Of a stretch of 64,000 bases of DNA, positions 36,301-48,593 are shown piece after piece (position 1 is the stretch's first letter; each line of letters opens with the position of its first letter). Source of the DNA: Collybia mongolica (lineage: Eukaryota; Basidiomycota; Agaricomycetes; Agaricales; Clitocybaceae); assembly GCA_013420905.1 (NCBI GenBank), contig JAAXNY010000005.1, positions 124,001 to 188,000 of the forward strand, in the 5' to 3' direction. The notes under the pieces were generated by a model. That model was not told the DNA's origin, searched no databases, and saw only the letters and a program-made list of their open reading frames with translations. A program made the position numbers and the translations under genes.

Positions 36301-38818
36301 ATTGGGCTCCACCACAAGGGAATTTGCTAGGGCGGTGATGTATGCGTGGACGACCGTGTGATGACAGTTGGCCCCCATCCAAGCACAGAGAGGTACTTCT
36401 TCTTGCTTGCCGCTCGAGGATAGATAGAAGCCACTACAACAGTTATCGGCTATGCTTCACATCTTTTTTTTTCGTGGTCGCAAAGCTTCGACCAAACTGT
36501 TGCTTGGGCGTGACGTTAAAAATGGACATCTCCATGATGAACCACGTTGGGCACTCGGTATGACGTGAGTTTAAACCACCCCCGTTGATTTAATTAATAT
36601 ACACTAAAGCAGAACCCAAATTACTCACTTGTAGCGCGAGCACAGAGTAAGACGTGTCGGATAAGCTGAAGTTCACGGCATCCGAGTCGGGATCAGGATT
36701 GCAGACAACCCGACGACATGTTTGATTTCGAGTGGGAAAGAATTTTGGGGCGAAATCAAAAAGACCCTGACCGCGTATCCTGGACGAGTTCCGCCGCCGA
36801 GCTGGACATCGTTTGAGACGTTACAGAAGACAGAAGGAGTGAGGAAAATTCCATCCCTTGTTCCTGGCCGCTGGGTGGCGAAGTTTTTAAAATTGATGGC
36901 GGTGATGTGGGGTGTTGCCACTGGCGCAAAGCCACTACACAACAACACCAAATACGTCACGAAAAATTTTGTGGGTCACATTCACGGTCCCAAGTTCGAC
37001 CCGGCTCGGAAAACCACTTTAGCAATCGTCAAGTGAGTGCGATAGGGTGTGAGGCGATCTTGGATTCCACGGGGGCCTTCACGATAAGGTTTAACTCGCT
37101 GTTTTTCTTCGCATTCTCGTTTAGATTGTCTCATGGCTACCTAGATCGTGCCGCGCTGTGCGGATGCCTTGGCCAGGAAACCCGCAGATACACTCAATCC
37201 TCAGGACAACATACTCTGATTTTACACACGCCCGCATCGCACTGACCAATGGCAACTTACTCAATTCTAACCCGACGGCTCCCGTGTCGTTCTATTCAAA
37301 GTCTGTGGCTGTTCCTAACCCAAGACCTAGCTGTCAAACTCACAGCCAAGTGACCAAAAATTACCGTTTCAGGCTCCAACAGATACCACTGAAGCTTAAT
37401 ATTTCAAGCACTACTACTACCCTTTCGGATATACTTGGACCCTGCATGTCCGTGATCTCATCTTGCATAAAACTAACCCGTAAGCAAGTGCGTTGTAAAT
37501 GGGTCATGTGTACTGAAATGGACGAGCTAGGAATAGGAGTGAATGGATACACCAAAACATGTCAAGAAACCCTACGTGGACGGCATGTACCTCAGGAGGG
37601 CGCGAGCGCTAGCAACGAACCCACTTTTTTTCCCGAAGCTACCGGTTTTTCATCGAGCCTTTCGGAAGCACTAGAACTTATGGTCGATACGAAATGCGCT
37701 CACAGCCCTTGGGATCACGCAGTGCATATTCGGGCGCTTCATCCCACCTTGATAATTTACCCTGCGTGCGCCGTGTGGGGACGCGGTCTGGAGAATATTC
37801 GGCGGCAAGCTATTGATCGCAAGACGGGCACCCCCGACATAATATTTCCCTCATCCTTCAAGCTTGGCGGGAATTCCGGCCCGACGAGAGATGCCCTAGA
37901 TCTGTGCTGGCGCAAAAATGGAGAGCTTATTTGGACTCATTGTTTCCGTTTGTAAGAAAAGGATTGTCTCCACCGCATATCCAACAAAACTGACTCATCT
38001 TCTGATGCTATCCCAATAGACAAACCAGAATAACGATCACATAATCTTTTTTTTTTTCATCACGAAGGTGATATTGGGAAGTTTTGATTGTAAGGTATAT
38101 CAAAAATACAACTGATGTAACATATTGTTGGACCCTTATTTTACTTCCCAGGTCTAGATATATTTTTGGTCACAAAGCAAGAAAGAAAACTCGTCTGGGG
38201 CCGTGTCCATCCGCGCAGCGCGCCGAACAGAGCAGATCGCGATCTCCATCGTCATGGACGCTCTCCTTGCTCGTGTGGGACGGACTACGGCACGATATTC
38301 CGAAGATGCCATGACACGCCATGCCGCACAAGCGAGTAACTGTGCGCAGGAGCTAAATTTGCGGCTCGGGATTGTCGGCATGAGTACATGTCCGCTTCCT
38401 CCATGGTTTCCAATTCATGGTACTACTCTGTGTGGCTCTACTGAGGCGTGCGAGGAATGTTCTTTTGTGGATCGCCTTGTTGGGATTCGCGAAGCACGGC
38501 CACCTCCGTCGAGCCCCGTTCTTCATAAACCCATATATATTCTCATCGTGGGGGGGAAGCTGACGGACCGCCTCTCAAAGAGACGCCCTCTCGCCCACCA
38601 TCTGGTGATCCAGATCTGAGTGCTGTTACAATGAACTCTATTCTCAGGCCACGCCGGATTGTCATGGGTTGAGGATTGTATTGACAGTCGCACGTTCGAT
38701 CAGGTGGGCCCTCCTATCTTCAGGGGCCATACTAACGGCGCGCAGCCCAAGCGGGCATCTGGAACAGACGGCAACTTAATTATTCGCGGGAGAAGCATGG
38801 TATGTTAGGGAAGCTAGC

Positions 38819-38834
38819 GGGGGGGGGGGGGGGG
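38819..38834 (+). repeat. Poly-G run of 16
   Basis: Uninterrupted homopolymer. Its exact length may be unreliable in sequencing. Confidence 0.9.
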
Positions 38835-40312
38835 ACGCTTGTTTAGTCTCATATCCGGCAGCTCAAAAACCTACTAGACAACTCACACTAATATCTGAAC
38901 TACGGCACCCACCTCACTTGAGAAGCCCGGGGCCTGACATCACCTCGGAATCGCTAGCTTTGCTCCTACTAATCAACATCGAGCATCGCGTTCCCACTTC
39001 GTCTTCGCCGACGTCGGATTGGGCATGTAAGCCGGTGTCTCGAGTGTTGAGCGAGTCGCGGGAGCCACGGCCTGCTTTGAAAGTGCTGGAAGTTCTTAAC
39101 TTGGTGATTTTTGCCCAAGGTTGGCTTCTGACTAGCGCCCGGATATTTTATTGTTTGCCGTAGTGTTCGTCTCACCCACCCCCCCAAGCAATCTCCATTA
39201 AGACGGGTGCCTCTATTTCAGGCCCTCTCCTCGCGGATCGCTATGACATCTTTTTTGCAGTGAAAATCACATGTTACCAGATCAGACAAGCCTGGGACCA
39301 TCATTTAATGTTTGTTCGGAGTCTGGGCGCCATCCCCGGGCGCACATTGTTGGAGATTTCCAACCTCCTTGTGCAAAGATAATTAACCGACGCAAAAGCA
39401 GAGCGCCTATGCCCAATTCATGAGTGGAAGGCGCTACCGAGGTTGACGGCCTCGCCTGACCTGGCCTCGCCGGTTCAGGGGTGTTTTTGATTCATTTTAT
39501 GGAAAAAAAAAGTAAACGTCATGACACTAGTAGAAGCTACGGGGATGCCGAAAAGGCATTCTTGAAGCCGCAGAATCGAAACCACGATGCGAGCTTTGAG
39601 CTTGATTGGATGACTGTTATCGGAGCTAAGGAGCGCCACACCTGGCCGTTCTGGACACGACTTGCAAACTGTAATTTCGTTCGTCCGCGTTGTCCAGGGA
39701 ATTGCCCGCAGATCCATGCTTAGCGCACCATGGAGGAAGTTGGTAAACAATAGCAATGAGGCTCACGGAACTCTTCGATGTTTGGCCTTCCACCCATCGC
39801 CCATTTGCCCCTGCTGGACTCAGCGCGGCTTTTATGAATTTAATAATGCTGCCCCCTCCCCTATCATCACAGGACCTAATTCCCCACCCTTTTGGGAAAT
39901 TTCGATGCCACCATGCCTCTCTGTTGTGGATTTTCGGTCCCACTGGTAAATCATTCGAGTTTTTTAGATGCCGGCGAGGAGTTCGTAAGCGACGCGATCG
40001 GCTGTTGTGTAATTGTAATTGGCAGGCTTCGGCAAACATCCTAGATACCGACAATATCTAACGAAATGCTGGCGATGGGAGAATAGGTCTGATTGCCCGT
40101 GTTGGTCGTATACAGCTTTTCACAAGAAGTTGGGACCCACACAATGAGGTAAAACGAACTGCGAGCCGGAACCCGTTGAAAACTCGAGTGCGGAATGAAA
40201 CGGGCGTTTTTTTTATTTTTTATTTTTTATTTTTTTTTGTGATTTAGTGGTAGGACGGCTTGGACCAGGATCGCCTGAAAGGGAAAAACAGGGTCAGTCA
40301 GTTCAGCCAGAT

Positions 40313-40342
40313 GGGGGGGGGGGCGGAGAGGGGAGGGGGGGA
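40313..40342 (+). repeat. G-rich tract with several G-runs
   Basis: Four or more G-runs (11, 4, 7 G, separated by CGGAGA and A) could form a G-quadruplex. No gene lies within 800 bp downstream. Confidence 0.6.
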
Positions 40343-41167
40343 GTGCAAATCTCTACAACACGTGGGAGAATTATGAGTGGGCTTCGCGGAGTCGGAGTTT
40401 GGTTTTTGATTTCCAAATTTGTGCATGCTTCTGCACCCGGACGGGGTTGAACCAAACCGACGAAACGAGATGCTTGTGAATCGCCCTTATATTTTTAACA
40501 TTTATTCCCGGTCTCAACACTTCTGCGCATCCATTTTCCCGGCGCGACCAACAGATGGGTAAACAAACATATCCTGCATCGACGGGGGGGATCTTGGCGC
40601 GCGCGACATGCCCCATCACGAGCTGCATGTGGTGCGTTTTATCGCACGCAGAAAGAGGTATAGGTATGTGTGTATGTACAGCGTTGCACGTGGGTGTGCT
40701 GGGAAGAGAGGTTGGTGGATGAAGTGTCGAAGGCTGGCTGCAATAAAGAGCCGCAGATCGGGTGAGTTTGATAACGTCACCAGAACCAATTGATTCGCAT
40801 CGCGTGCAGACGCCAATCCTCGCCTCGGGTTTGCCGGCATGGTTCGCTTGCCGTCCCTTTCAGAGATCACATCAGCCGTGGGGTATCTCCCTTCCGTCCT
40901 CTTTGGCTCATCTCCTTTTGGCCAGTCCCAAAACGTCCAAGAAGGTGCCTCATCCATTTGCGATGGCTGGTCTCTTCTCCTACATATAGCCCAATACATC
41001 TCGGCGCTAACCCCTCGGCTACTCAATTCTCCTCTCCCTCCCTCCCTTCTTGTAGCCCTCCAACCCGTTCCAACAGCATCCCTATATAACCCACGCTGCC
41101 GTCGAGCCCTTGTGCGCTCAGAACACTCACACCATCACACCAGCCCTGTACCCTCCCAGCATTAAAC

Positions 41168-42821
41168 ATGTCCCCTCCTCAGAAACACTCGCTGCCTAGT
41201 ATAAAAGAGATGTTTCCAGGTAAGCATCTTTCGGACACCCCGTTCGAACGCACCTCACATCTCTTTTTCCTTTTACCTAGAATACCTCATGCAGGTGCCG
41301 CCACACTTGCGCGCACCGCCCCCAATGGTGATTTTTTTTTTTTTTCGAAACACCTTCCCTGTGGCCTCGCCGCTGACCCCCCGTTTCACAAAAAACCGCT
41401 GTTTTTTTCCAGATATCCCCGAGTCTCCAACAACAATTTTCTAGAGTTTCCGACCAGAACCGCCCTCGGTCGCTTTCGTCGTCTGCGTATCCCACAGGAT
41501 GCAACCGGCCCCCGCGCAGGAGGCATTCCACGGCCCAGAGCCCCAGAATGTCGCATGTGCCACAAGGCCCGAGGACCCCACCCGCCACGGCGTCGTCGTC
41601 GTCGTCGTCCACTACACGGGGCTACCATGCGTATCCGGACAGCCACCGTGCACAGTCAGGAAAGGATAAATCAGGCCGGCCGGAGCATTCTTATGACGTC
41701 CTCCGCTCCGTTCCATCGAGCTCGTCGCTGCAGCATATTAACTCCAGCCCTGCATACTCTGCCCGCAACGGAGGCTTTCACGGGCCCTACTCTCACGCTG
41801 GAGTATCCAATGGTTCTACGCCCGTTTTTCAAGTCACCATAGCCCCTTCGGATCCCCACCTTAGGGCCCCTATTGGGGACTCCCGCCCTTCCCGGAGCCC
41901 TGAACAACATCCCCGAAGAGTCGAGGCGCGGGATAGCCGTGCTGCACCGGGACCGTCGAACTACTCCTCGATTATCTCCTTCCCGGTGAACGGCTCGGCG
42001 AACGGGTCATCACCGCAACGGGAGCTCTCCCCTGATGAGGGGAGCAACGCCAGCGACGATGGAGACCTCTCCGGCTCCAACAGCGGGAAAAAGCACGTCT
42101 GTTCCACTTGCTTCAAGCGCTTCAACCGCCCAAGCAGTCTGCGAATACACGTCAATACACATACAGGCGCAACACGTAAGTCCACGCAATATATATATAT
42201 ATATATATACGTTTCTCTAACCCATCGTTCCCAGCGTTCCGGTGCCCATACCCCAACTGCGGCCGCGAATTTAATGTAAACTCCAACATGCGCCGTCACT
42301 ACCGGAACCACAACACCCCAGGGCTGTCACGCTCGCAGTCGAACGATAACCGCCGCCGCCGCCGCCGTGCCCCGCGTAGCGGCGGAGACAGCACGTCGCC
42401 CACCACCACCACCACCACCACCACCACCGCCACCACGCACACGATGGCGGAGCAGCAACAGCGGTACATCGCGTCCCCGCCGATCTCAAGCCTCAGCATG
42501 AGCGACGACTCTGAGGACGACGACATGTCCGACCCCATGGACGGCGGCGGCGTCTACGCGCATGACGAGGAAGACGAGCTCGACTCGCCCAAGCACCGTC
42601 GGTCCTTTGACGCCCGCGGGGTGCTAGAGCGTGAACGCGGGGCTCGCCCGCATTATGAGCAGCCCCGGATTCGCGCGTTCCACCACTCGCCGACGGGCCC
42701 TCCGTCCTCGCCGTCGCCGTCGCCGCCCCTCCCCGACCCCGTGTATGTCCCTTCTGCGCCGTATGTGCGGTCGCTTGCGGACTCGCGGGTGTCGACAGCG
42801 CTTCGCCCGGTTTTCCACTAG
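41168..42821 (+). CDS. C2H2 zinc-finger transcription factor, two fingers
   Basis: Four exons are supported: 41168-41219, 41281-41327, 41413-42175 and 42235-42821, giving about 482 residues. The N-terminus reads LPSIKEMFPEYLMQVPP. A long Ser/Pro-rich, probably disordered region follows. Two tandem C2H2 fingers sit near residues 275-330: CSTCFKRFNRPSSLRIHVNTH and, across the last intron, CPYPNCGREFNVNSNMRRHYRNH. The TGAT-PF linker is typical of agaricomycete regulators. The C-terminus has low-complexity tracts: six Arg encoded by CGC repeats, a poly-Thr run from ACC repeats, and an acidic DDSEDDDMSD patch. The third intron contains a (TA)11 microsatellite. A nuclear DNA-binding regulator is inferred; targets are unknown. 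Confidence 0.92.
42188..42209 (+). repeat. (TA)n microsatellite in an intron of the C2H2 gene
   Basis: About eleven AT dinucleotides directly follow the GTAAGT donor region. Length polymorphism is likely. Confidence 0.9.
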
Positions 42822-44531
42822 CTTAGCTTAGCTTAGATGAGCGGGGAGGGGAGTGGAGGTCGGACGTTTTGGGTGAACTCCTTCCGTAACGTCTTCCTTT
42901 CCTCCTTCCTTTTTTTGGTCGGTCTTGGGGACAGCGGGACGGCGGGACGGCGCGATGGTGTCGGGATGGCGTAACTGCCGTATTTACTCTCGTTGTGGAC
43001 CGGAATTTTATTCGTTTGTTGTATATTATTACCCAGGCTTGTCATGTTCTTTGTACTTCCTCATGGGACTTTTTTTTTTTTTTCTTTTTATTCTTCCTTC
43101 TTCTTCGTTTACGTGCTTTGTTGACCCCACCCCGAATACATGAGTTCTCACTCGCAGAACCAGTAAATTTTGTGGAGCATCGGACAGACCGCCCTTGACA
43201 CAAGACTTCGAACCTCGATGTCGTGCCTCCAGTCATGCAGAACGTGACATGGGGCCCTTCTCTCGGCGACCGATCTAGAGAAACTGGGGGCCTAGCGTGT
43301 GGTTGCTTGCATAAGCAAACCAGTTACGTACACGACACGCGCAGTCCCCCCTTTTTCTCAAAATATCCATAACCAGGCACCTATCCACGTCAGGTGCATT
43401 GAATACAAAACCTTGTGAGACGAACAGATTTTGCCCGACTTGGGGCGAAACAAAAAAAAAAAAAAAAAATGCGTGGGTAAGGTGGGTCCTAAAAATAAAA
43501 ACGCACACTGGAATTGGGCTTCAACAAGATGCCATCATCACCGCTATTGTTCGGGCTCGCTGCGAAAAATACGGCAAAAAAAGAAAAAGAGTGATGCTCC
43601 CCCAGAACACGACGCTCTCGGTAAACATCGCGACCATCAGGAACTGTTGATCAACAGCGCGCTCATGTTATCTATATCAGAGAGCGTATCATGTATGATG
43701 TATCACAGTTGCTCTTTGGAAGTAAATGGGCTTCAGGAATGTACATACCCTTCATGATCGGGCCCGCGCGCTGGGCCCTGAATGCTCTTCCTCTTGGCGC
43801 CTCCCTAAACAGAAATTGACAAAGAGGTCTACTCTTAGGTACCCGTCTGTGTACATGCACAAGCGCTGGTGCACTAACCAGACCTTTTTGTCACAGGCGC
43901 ATGTCGAGGGCTGGGACGGGACACGCATGGGTCCTTCCTGAGAGCGACGACCTTCAAATGGGGCTGAGCCAATCGTTTTTGGCAGGCAGACCGACCCCTG
44001 GCTCGCGTATGTAGTGCCGATCCAAAGCGTCCCTCAGGTTCGCGTTTGTACTCGAAGGAAACAATCAATCAATGATCCTCGGCGGTGATCTTTTCATGAA
44101 AATCATAAATCATCGGCAAGGGACAAAAGTTCCCTAAAAATACCAAAAACGACCCCCTTCCCCCCCCCCCCCCCCTCGACCGCGAAACGCGAACAGGGCG
44201 GTTGGCAAGGCACACGAAAAAAGTCGGGGGTATTAGTATTACCGGTGATGTGCGTGGTTTTTTTTGCCGCAGATAGCTTATAGATCAAAATGGGGTGGCT
44301 GTTCACTTGGCATGTAGTCACGCAAAGATAAGGCCTGAGCGGGCCAGTGCCGCCGGGTCTCACTCAGTGCCCGATCAAAAGCCAGCTCCATCGTGTGTAT
44401 GCGTCTCAGACAGGCGAGGATCGAGTCCCAGCTTACATAGCGGGAAGCCGGCCCGGTGGTGTGAGATCGATGACACCGCCACTCAATAAACTGTCTCAGT
44501 TCTAATCTGATACGGGCGAATATGTTTACCC
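42822..44531. other. Intergenic with homopolymer tracts
   Basis: It holds a T-rich tract near 43,070, 18 A near 43,452 and 16 C at 44,160-44,175. No gene is supported. Confidence 0.4.
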
Positions 44532-45927
44532 CTAGAGCTTGCTGACAGTCTCAGGTGGAGCTCCCTGGACGATCCAAAATAGTACATCAGCAAGCTTTTT
44601 CGGAGCCTCTTGTACCACCTGCAGGGCAAGTCCCCATCAGTTATTGCGGGCAAGGCGGGCGCAGGACTTACCAGGTGCCCAACTCCCTTGATCCTCGTGA
44701 CTGATGCAATATTCCGGCCTTGTTCGGGTTCGATGATGGACTCTTGCACTTCACGATCACTACAGATCTGTTTTATGAACCAAGCCCTACAACCCAACGG
44801 CCCGGGAAAATAACGCACAACATATCGTTTCGTCCGCCGAAGACGAGGTGCACGGGAATGTAGTGGCATATCTGATTCAGGCGATAGAGTGCGTCCAATG
44901 CGTAACGCGTCCCTGTGAAAGCCACGTTTTCTTCTGTCCGGTGGGTCGAAAGTGTAACTCCGGATGTCCTGTCAGGGTAGTAAGGCGTTGGAAGGCGTCG
45001 TAGCCCATATTTCTAACGTCACAAAATGTAAGATAAAGCCATCGTCGGTTTAGATGAATGGTCTCCTACGACATATAAATCGAACACCCTCTCATCCCAA
45101 GTTCCCCAAGGGGGCCGCGATTTGAGCCACTTCACAGCTGCCTCGTGACTGGCCCATATGTCACGTCGAAGAGGCGTAGTTGCTTCCACCAATTTATAAA
45201 TTTCGGTTTCTTTTCCTTCCATAGCCTTGGTAGACATGGGCGGGTCGATAAGGATCAAGGCTGAGAACGGTACCATAGAGGGAGGATTGAAAAACGAAGT
45301 CGCTAGGGTGCTTTGATGCACGAATCAGTGGCCCAGAGATCTAGATTCCGGTGCATACACACACTTACACACCAACGCTACCAGCAGAGTGCCCCACCAG
45401 AATAACTTGATGTAGGCCCGGGTCGATATTGCCTAACAATCCAGATTTATACAAGGTGGCGAATGCGTCGCCATAGTCATATATATCTGGAGAGTGATAG
45501 GCAAGAGTTGTCGGGCGTAACCTGAGATACTAGGACGCACTCAGCAGGCCTGGATTTCTTGAAAGAACCTCTCCGTTCAAAACTCCGGCTTCTCCGTGAT
45601 TCTGGCAGTCAAGCGCCCAAGCCTCGCGCACAAATGGGAACCCAGACTTATTCCTGGCTCCAACGTCGAGTTTGAAAAGCTCCTCGATTACTGGTTCCCA
45701 CGTCTCTTTAGCTTATTTGAAACGTCAGCACTGGTCTCGCAACTATGGCTATGAACGAACATACGAAACCCAGCTCCATGGCCGAGAAACAAGATGGCCC
45801 CGGGATCCTTCTTGTTGGTCGTACCCACAGCTCGGGTATATCTTTTCATAGTGGATACGAGGGGCGTTCCATGAGTGTTCGTTGTGAGGAGGAAGCTCTC
45901 GGCGATCAAGCTGTCTTGCATAGACAT
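44532..45927 (-). CDS. Alpha/beta-hydrolase fold protein
   Basis: The ATG at 45927 begins MSMQDSLIAESFLLTTNTHG. Exon 1 ends at 45765 and exon 2 starts at 45711. Landmarks in order are GAILFLGHGAGF (oxyanion-loop area), KETWEPVIEELFKL, AWALDCQNHGEAG, the nucleophile elbow GHSAGS, LILIDPPM, VHLVFGGRND and, near the end, the catalytic His in KGVGHL. After the last intron the protein closes VLFWIVQGAPPETVSKL, stop at 44532. One 35-bp intron after GGRND is shorter than usual. The fold covers esterases, lipases and related enzymes; no specific activity can be named. The TIR transposon begins only about 140 bp upstream of the start codon, so its promoter has been displaced. Confidence 0.82.
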
Positions 45928-46060
45928 AGTAAAGTCAACGTGAAGCGCGGAATTTTGGGATCAAAGAGGGTGAAGAATGGGAGGGGAGCGCTTGTGGCAA
46001 GGACCAGAGTCAATGATTACAGACTCCGGCGCGGATATTCGTCTCGACGTGCTCATATCC

Positions 46061-46066
46061 GACTGG
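46061..46066 (+). repeat. Target-site duplication, left copy (GACTGG)
   Basis: This hexamer directly precedes the left terminal inverted repeat and is identical to 57,737-57,742, directly after the right one. Confidence 0.85.
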
Positions 46067-46190
46067 TACGGTGCGCCACCTGTCCCAGCCAGGATTTCAA
46101 AATCAGAAATGTAAATTCATCGCGGATGTCGGAATTTCGAAGCATTGGATGGTGATGGCAGTTCATTTAGAATACATTAAGGCCATCTAT
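46067..46190 (+). repeat. Left terminal inverted repeat, 124 bp
   Basis: It begins TACGGTGCGCCACCTGTCCC and ends GGCCATCTAT. It matches the reverse complement of 57,613-57,736 at 123 of 124 positions by eye; the only difference is the C at 46,183. Similarity stops abruptly on both sides. Confidence 0.95.
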
Positions 46191-46852
46191 CTAGCTTAGT
46201 CAGCATTCTGCTTCGGATGAAACCGGTTTGTTCATTGGTTTGTCTTCGCCTGTTCTGGCTTTCTAGACAAACATATCAAGTACTCATCGATTGAATGACG
46301 TTTGCGTGTATAGTTTACAATGGAGGGTGTCTCTTTGATTGTGGCTATTGGCACACTAGGTGAATCCCATCCATTCTTCGAGGGCGACAAGTAATAATAG
46401 TAATACCCATCCTCCCAAAAGTTTCTGAGTAATAGTGACGAATAGAGGTCCTAGAAGAAGCGGTTTCGTGGGGTCGTGAGTTAGTATTGATACTAATACC
46501 CTCCTCATAGCACCGGAGGCCATGTTCTGATAGTTCTCTATCCAGCTTTTCCCATAGCCCTTCGGTGGAGCAAATGTGGGTGTAACTTACCAATGGTCAT
46601 CCGCGCGGATTTGAATCAGATTGGTCAAGGGGAGGGCAACTAGAAGTGATTTTAGCTCGATATAGCTATCTGGTGTTTGTAAGAGTTCAATTATGTTGGC
46701 CATGTGCTTGCAGATAGACTCTGAATATTTCTCTATTACGTTCAGGGTGCTTCAGTCGGCGATGCTGACTCTTAGAATCCCAATGTGATGTATCGTCGAA
46801 ATGCCTTAAGAACCAAGCTGATTCCAGTTGAATCTCACCACCTCCCTCTAGC

Positions 46853-48418
46853 ATGTCAGCAGGACCATCGAACAACAACCCAAGCGGGATTAATCAGTTT
46901 AAAGATTGTCGTAAGTTGAAACCTTGTTCAAGTGTCTTGATTATTGACTGGTTCCTCGTAGCCAGGTCAGATGACAACTCTGTTGAAGCTATCATCCGCG
47001 AGTACGATCGCCGAGGTATTATGAACCGGAATCTGGTCAGTGAGATGCTCCTCGCTGAGCACAATATTAAGATGAGGTGACTATTTATTTGTTGTATTGT
47101 ATTGTGCTAATGTACTTGCTGCATAGTGCTACAACCGTTGCACGCCGTCGTAAGGATTTTGGTCTCCAGGGAAGTGGGCGGACGACTAAGGAGCTCTCAC
47201 TACCAGTTAAACGACAACTCGTGTTGGACGAAATGGCAAAGGATCCGACCAGTAGGAAAGGGCCGAAGACTATTATTGAGGGGATCGGTCTTAACCAGGG
47301 TATACATCTGACTCGGTACAATACTGGAAATCCTTTCGTTTGTTTTGTTTTTCATTCACGCTCCCCTTTGACAGTGAATTTGTACGTTCGACGATGCACG
47401 CTGAGGATCCGGAAGGTTTCAGTATCCGCGAGCCTGCTGCTAAAAAGATAAAACGAGGTGTTTTGACCGCAATCGGCCCTCACCAAGAATGGAGTGGTGA
47501 TGGACATGATAAACTAGCTGCAATCGGCTTCCCAATCTGGGGGATGCGTGATAAATGGGGGATGCAATGGTTAGGACTCTGGGTGATTCCGAATAATCGA
47601 CTCAAGAAAGCAATCGCTTTATTATATCTTCGACTCATCAAGAAACATGGCGGTGAGTACCATTGTTGTTGTACTGATCTGACTGCTACTAAGTTTTATA
47701 TTCCAGGTATGCCAATTCAGACGAGTACTGACTGTGGGAGTGAAACAACTGAGGTATTTGGTTTAGCCAACGCACTGAGGTAACCCACGTCATAGACTCC
47801 CCAAATAGCTGCTTATCCTGCACCCTATCTCCAGGGAGATTTTTTCGAGCCATCTTGATATCAACGAACTCCCAGCCCATCGCTTCATACAGAGCATTCA
47901 TAACATCACAATCGAGCGAGGATGGCTTCGCCTGCGCCTTCAATGGGGTGATAACGTGAAGGTATTCTGGGAAGCTGGCTCCGAGATCTACAATGAGTCC
48001 GACATGGCGCAATAGTGGGTTTTACTCTTTTTAACCTTGTCGCTATTTCTTATTCTGCCCTAGTAACCTTGTTCAATGGCTTTGGTCAACTCTGATTCAG
48101 TCCGAACTCAATGATCTACTCGATCAATTCAACAACCATATCTCGAGGAAGGACCGTGGAAAGCAACTACCATCAGGGGTCTCCCCTAATGTCGCCATGG
48201 CCATGCCATCGAAATACGGTGGTGAGAACTGTTTGCAGAGTGTGGATATGGATGTTATTGATAAGTTGATGGCGGAAATTGGCGATGAAACCCTCCAATT
48301 TGTCACCCCAGAGTATGCAGAGCGCGCGCAGACAGTTTATGATACTCTTCAACTAAGTCGGTTGAGATTTGACAATGTCTGGCATGTATTTACAGCAATG
48401 CTCCCTCATTTAGATTAA
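46853..48418 (+). CDS. Integrase-core (DDE/rve-like) protein
   Basis: Seven exons fit phase and GT-AG rules: 46853-46910, 46962-47076, 47127-47315, 47375-47652, 47707-47779, 47835-48014 and 48064-48418, giving 415 residues. The N-terminal part (IIREYDRRGIMNRNL, TTVARRRKDFGL) resembles helix-turn-helix DNA-binding regions. The catalytic core has candidate DDE residues: Asp in EWSGDGHDKLAAIGFPIWG, Asp in QTSTDCGSETTEV and Glu in NITIERGWLRLR. LVQWLW and LPSGVSPNVAMAMP are conserved in many agaricomycete relatives as I recall them. It would cut and join DNA ends in the nucleus. It is the first gene inside the left TIR and the best candidate for the element's recombinase. No frame break was seen. 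Confidence 0.85.
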
Positions 48419-48593
48419 TTTACTCGTTCCCTTCTCTCTTGCTCGACTGAGTTTAACAAATTTGCAACAAGTTTACTCGACATGATATAAACATCAAAAT
48501 CTAGGAAATCTCTGACAAAGTTCATTCTGCAACATATATATTAGGTTCGAGATCAAGATACAAGATTTTCAATGTACAAACAAAATAGCATAA

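Larger units (their letters stand above)
33385..41167. other. Gene-poor 7.8-kb region without a defensible gene
   Basis: Several open frames of 60-265 codons exist (the longest at 37158-37955, plus), but none shows a recognisable domain or a consistent splice set. One exon-like block at 36,629-36,766 (minus) has a clean acceptor and a GTGAGT donor. Simple tracts include 16 G at 38,819-38,834, T-rich 40,206-40,240 and a G-rich tract at 40,313-40,342. The region may hold decayed genes or transposon relics. Confidence 0.4.

Noticed and set aside
35943..36382. Overlapping 131- and 162-codon frames on opposite strands
   Set aside because: Neither shows a recognisable family or splice-consistent extension.
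36722..37036. 104-codon open frame, plus strand
   Set aside because: It overlaps the better exon-like block on the opposite strand and shows no known motif.
37158..37955. 265-codon open frame, plus strand
   Set aside because: No domain, no composition bias like the neighbouring genes, and no signal peptide. Likely chance.
33860..40230. Shared AATGAAACGGGCGTTT at 33,876 and 40,196
   Set aside because: Only about 16 bp match and flanks differ; too short to define a repeat element.
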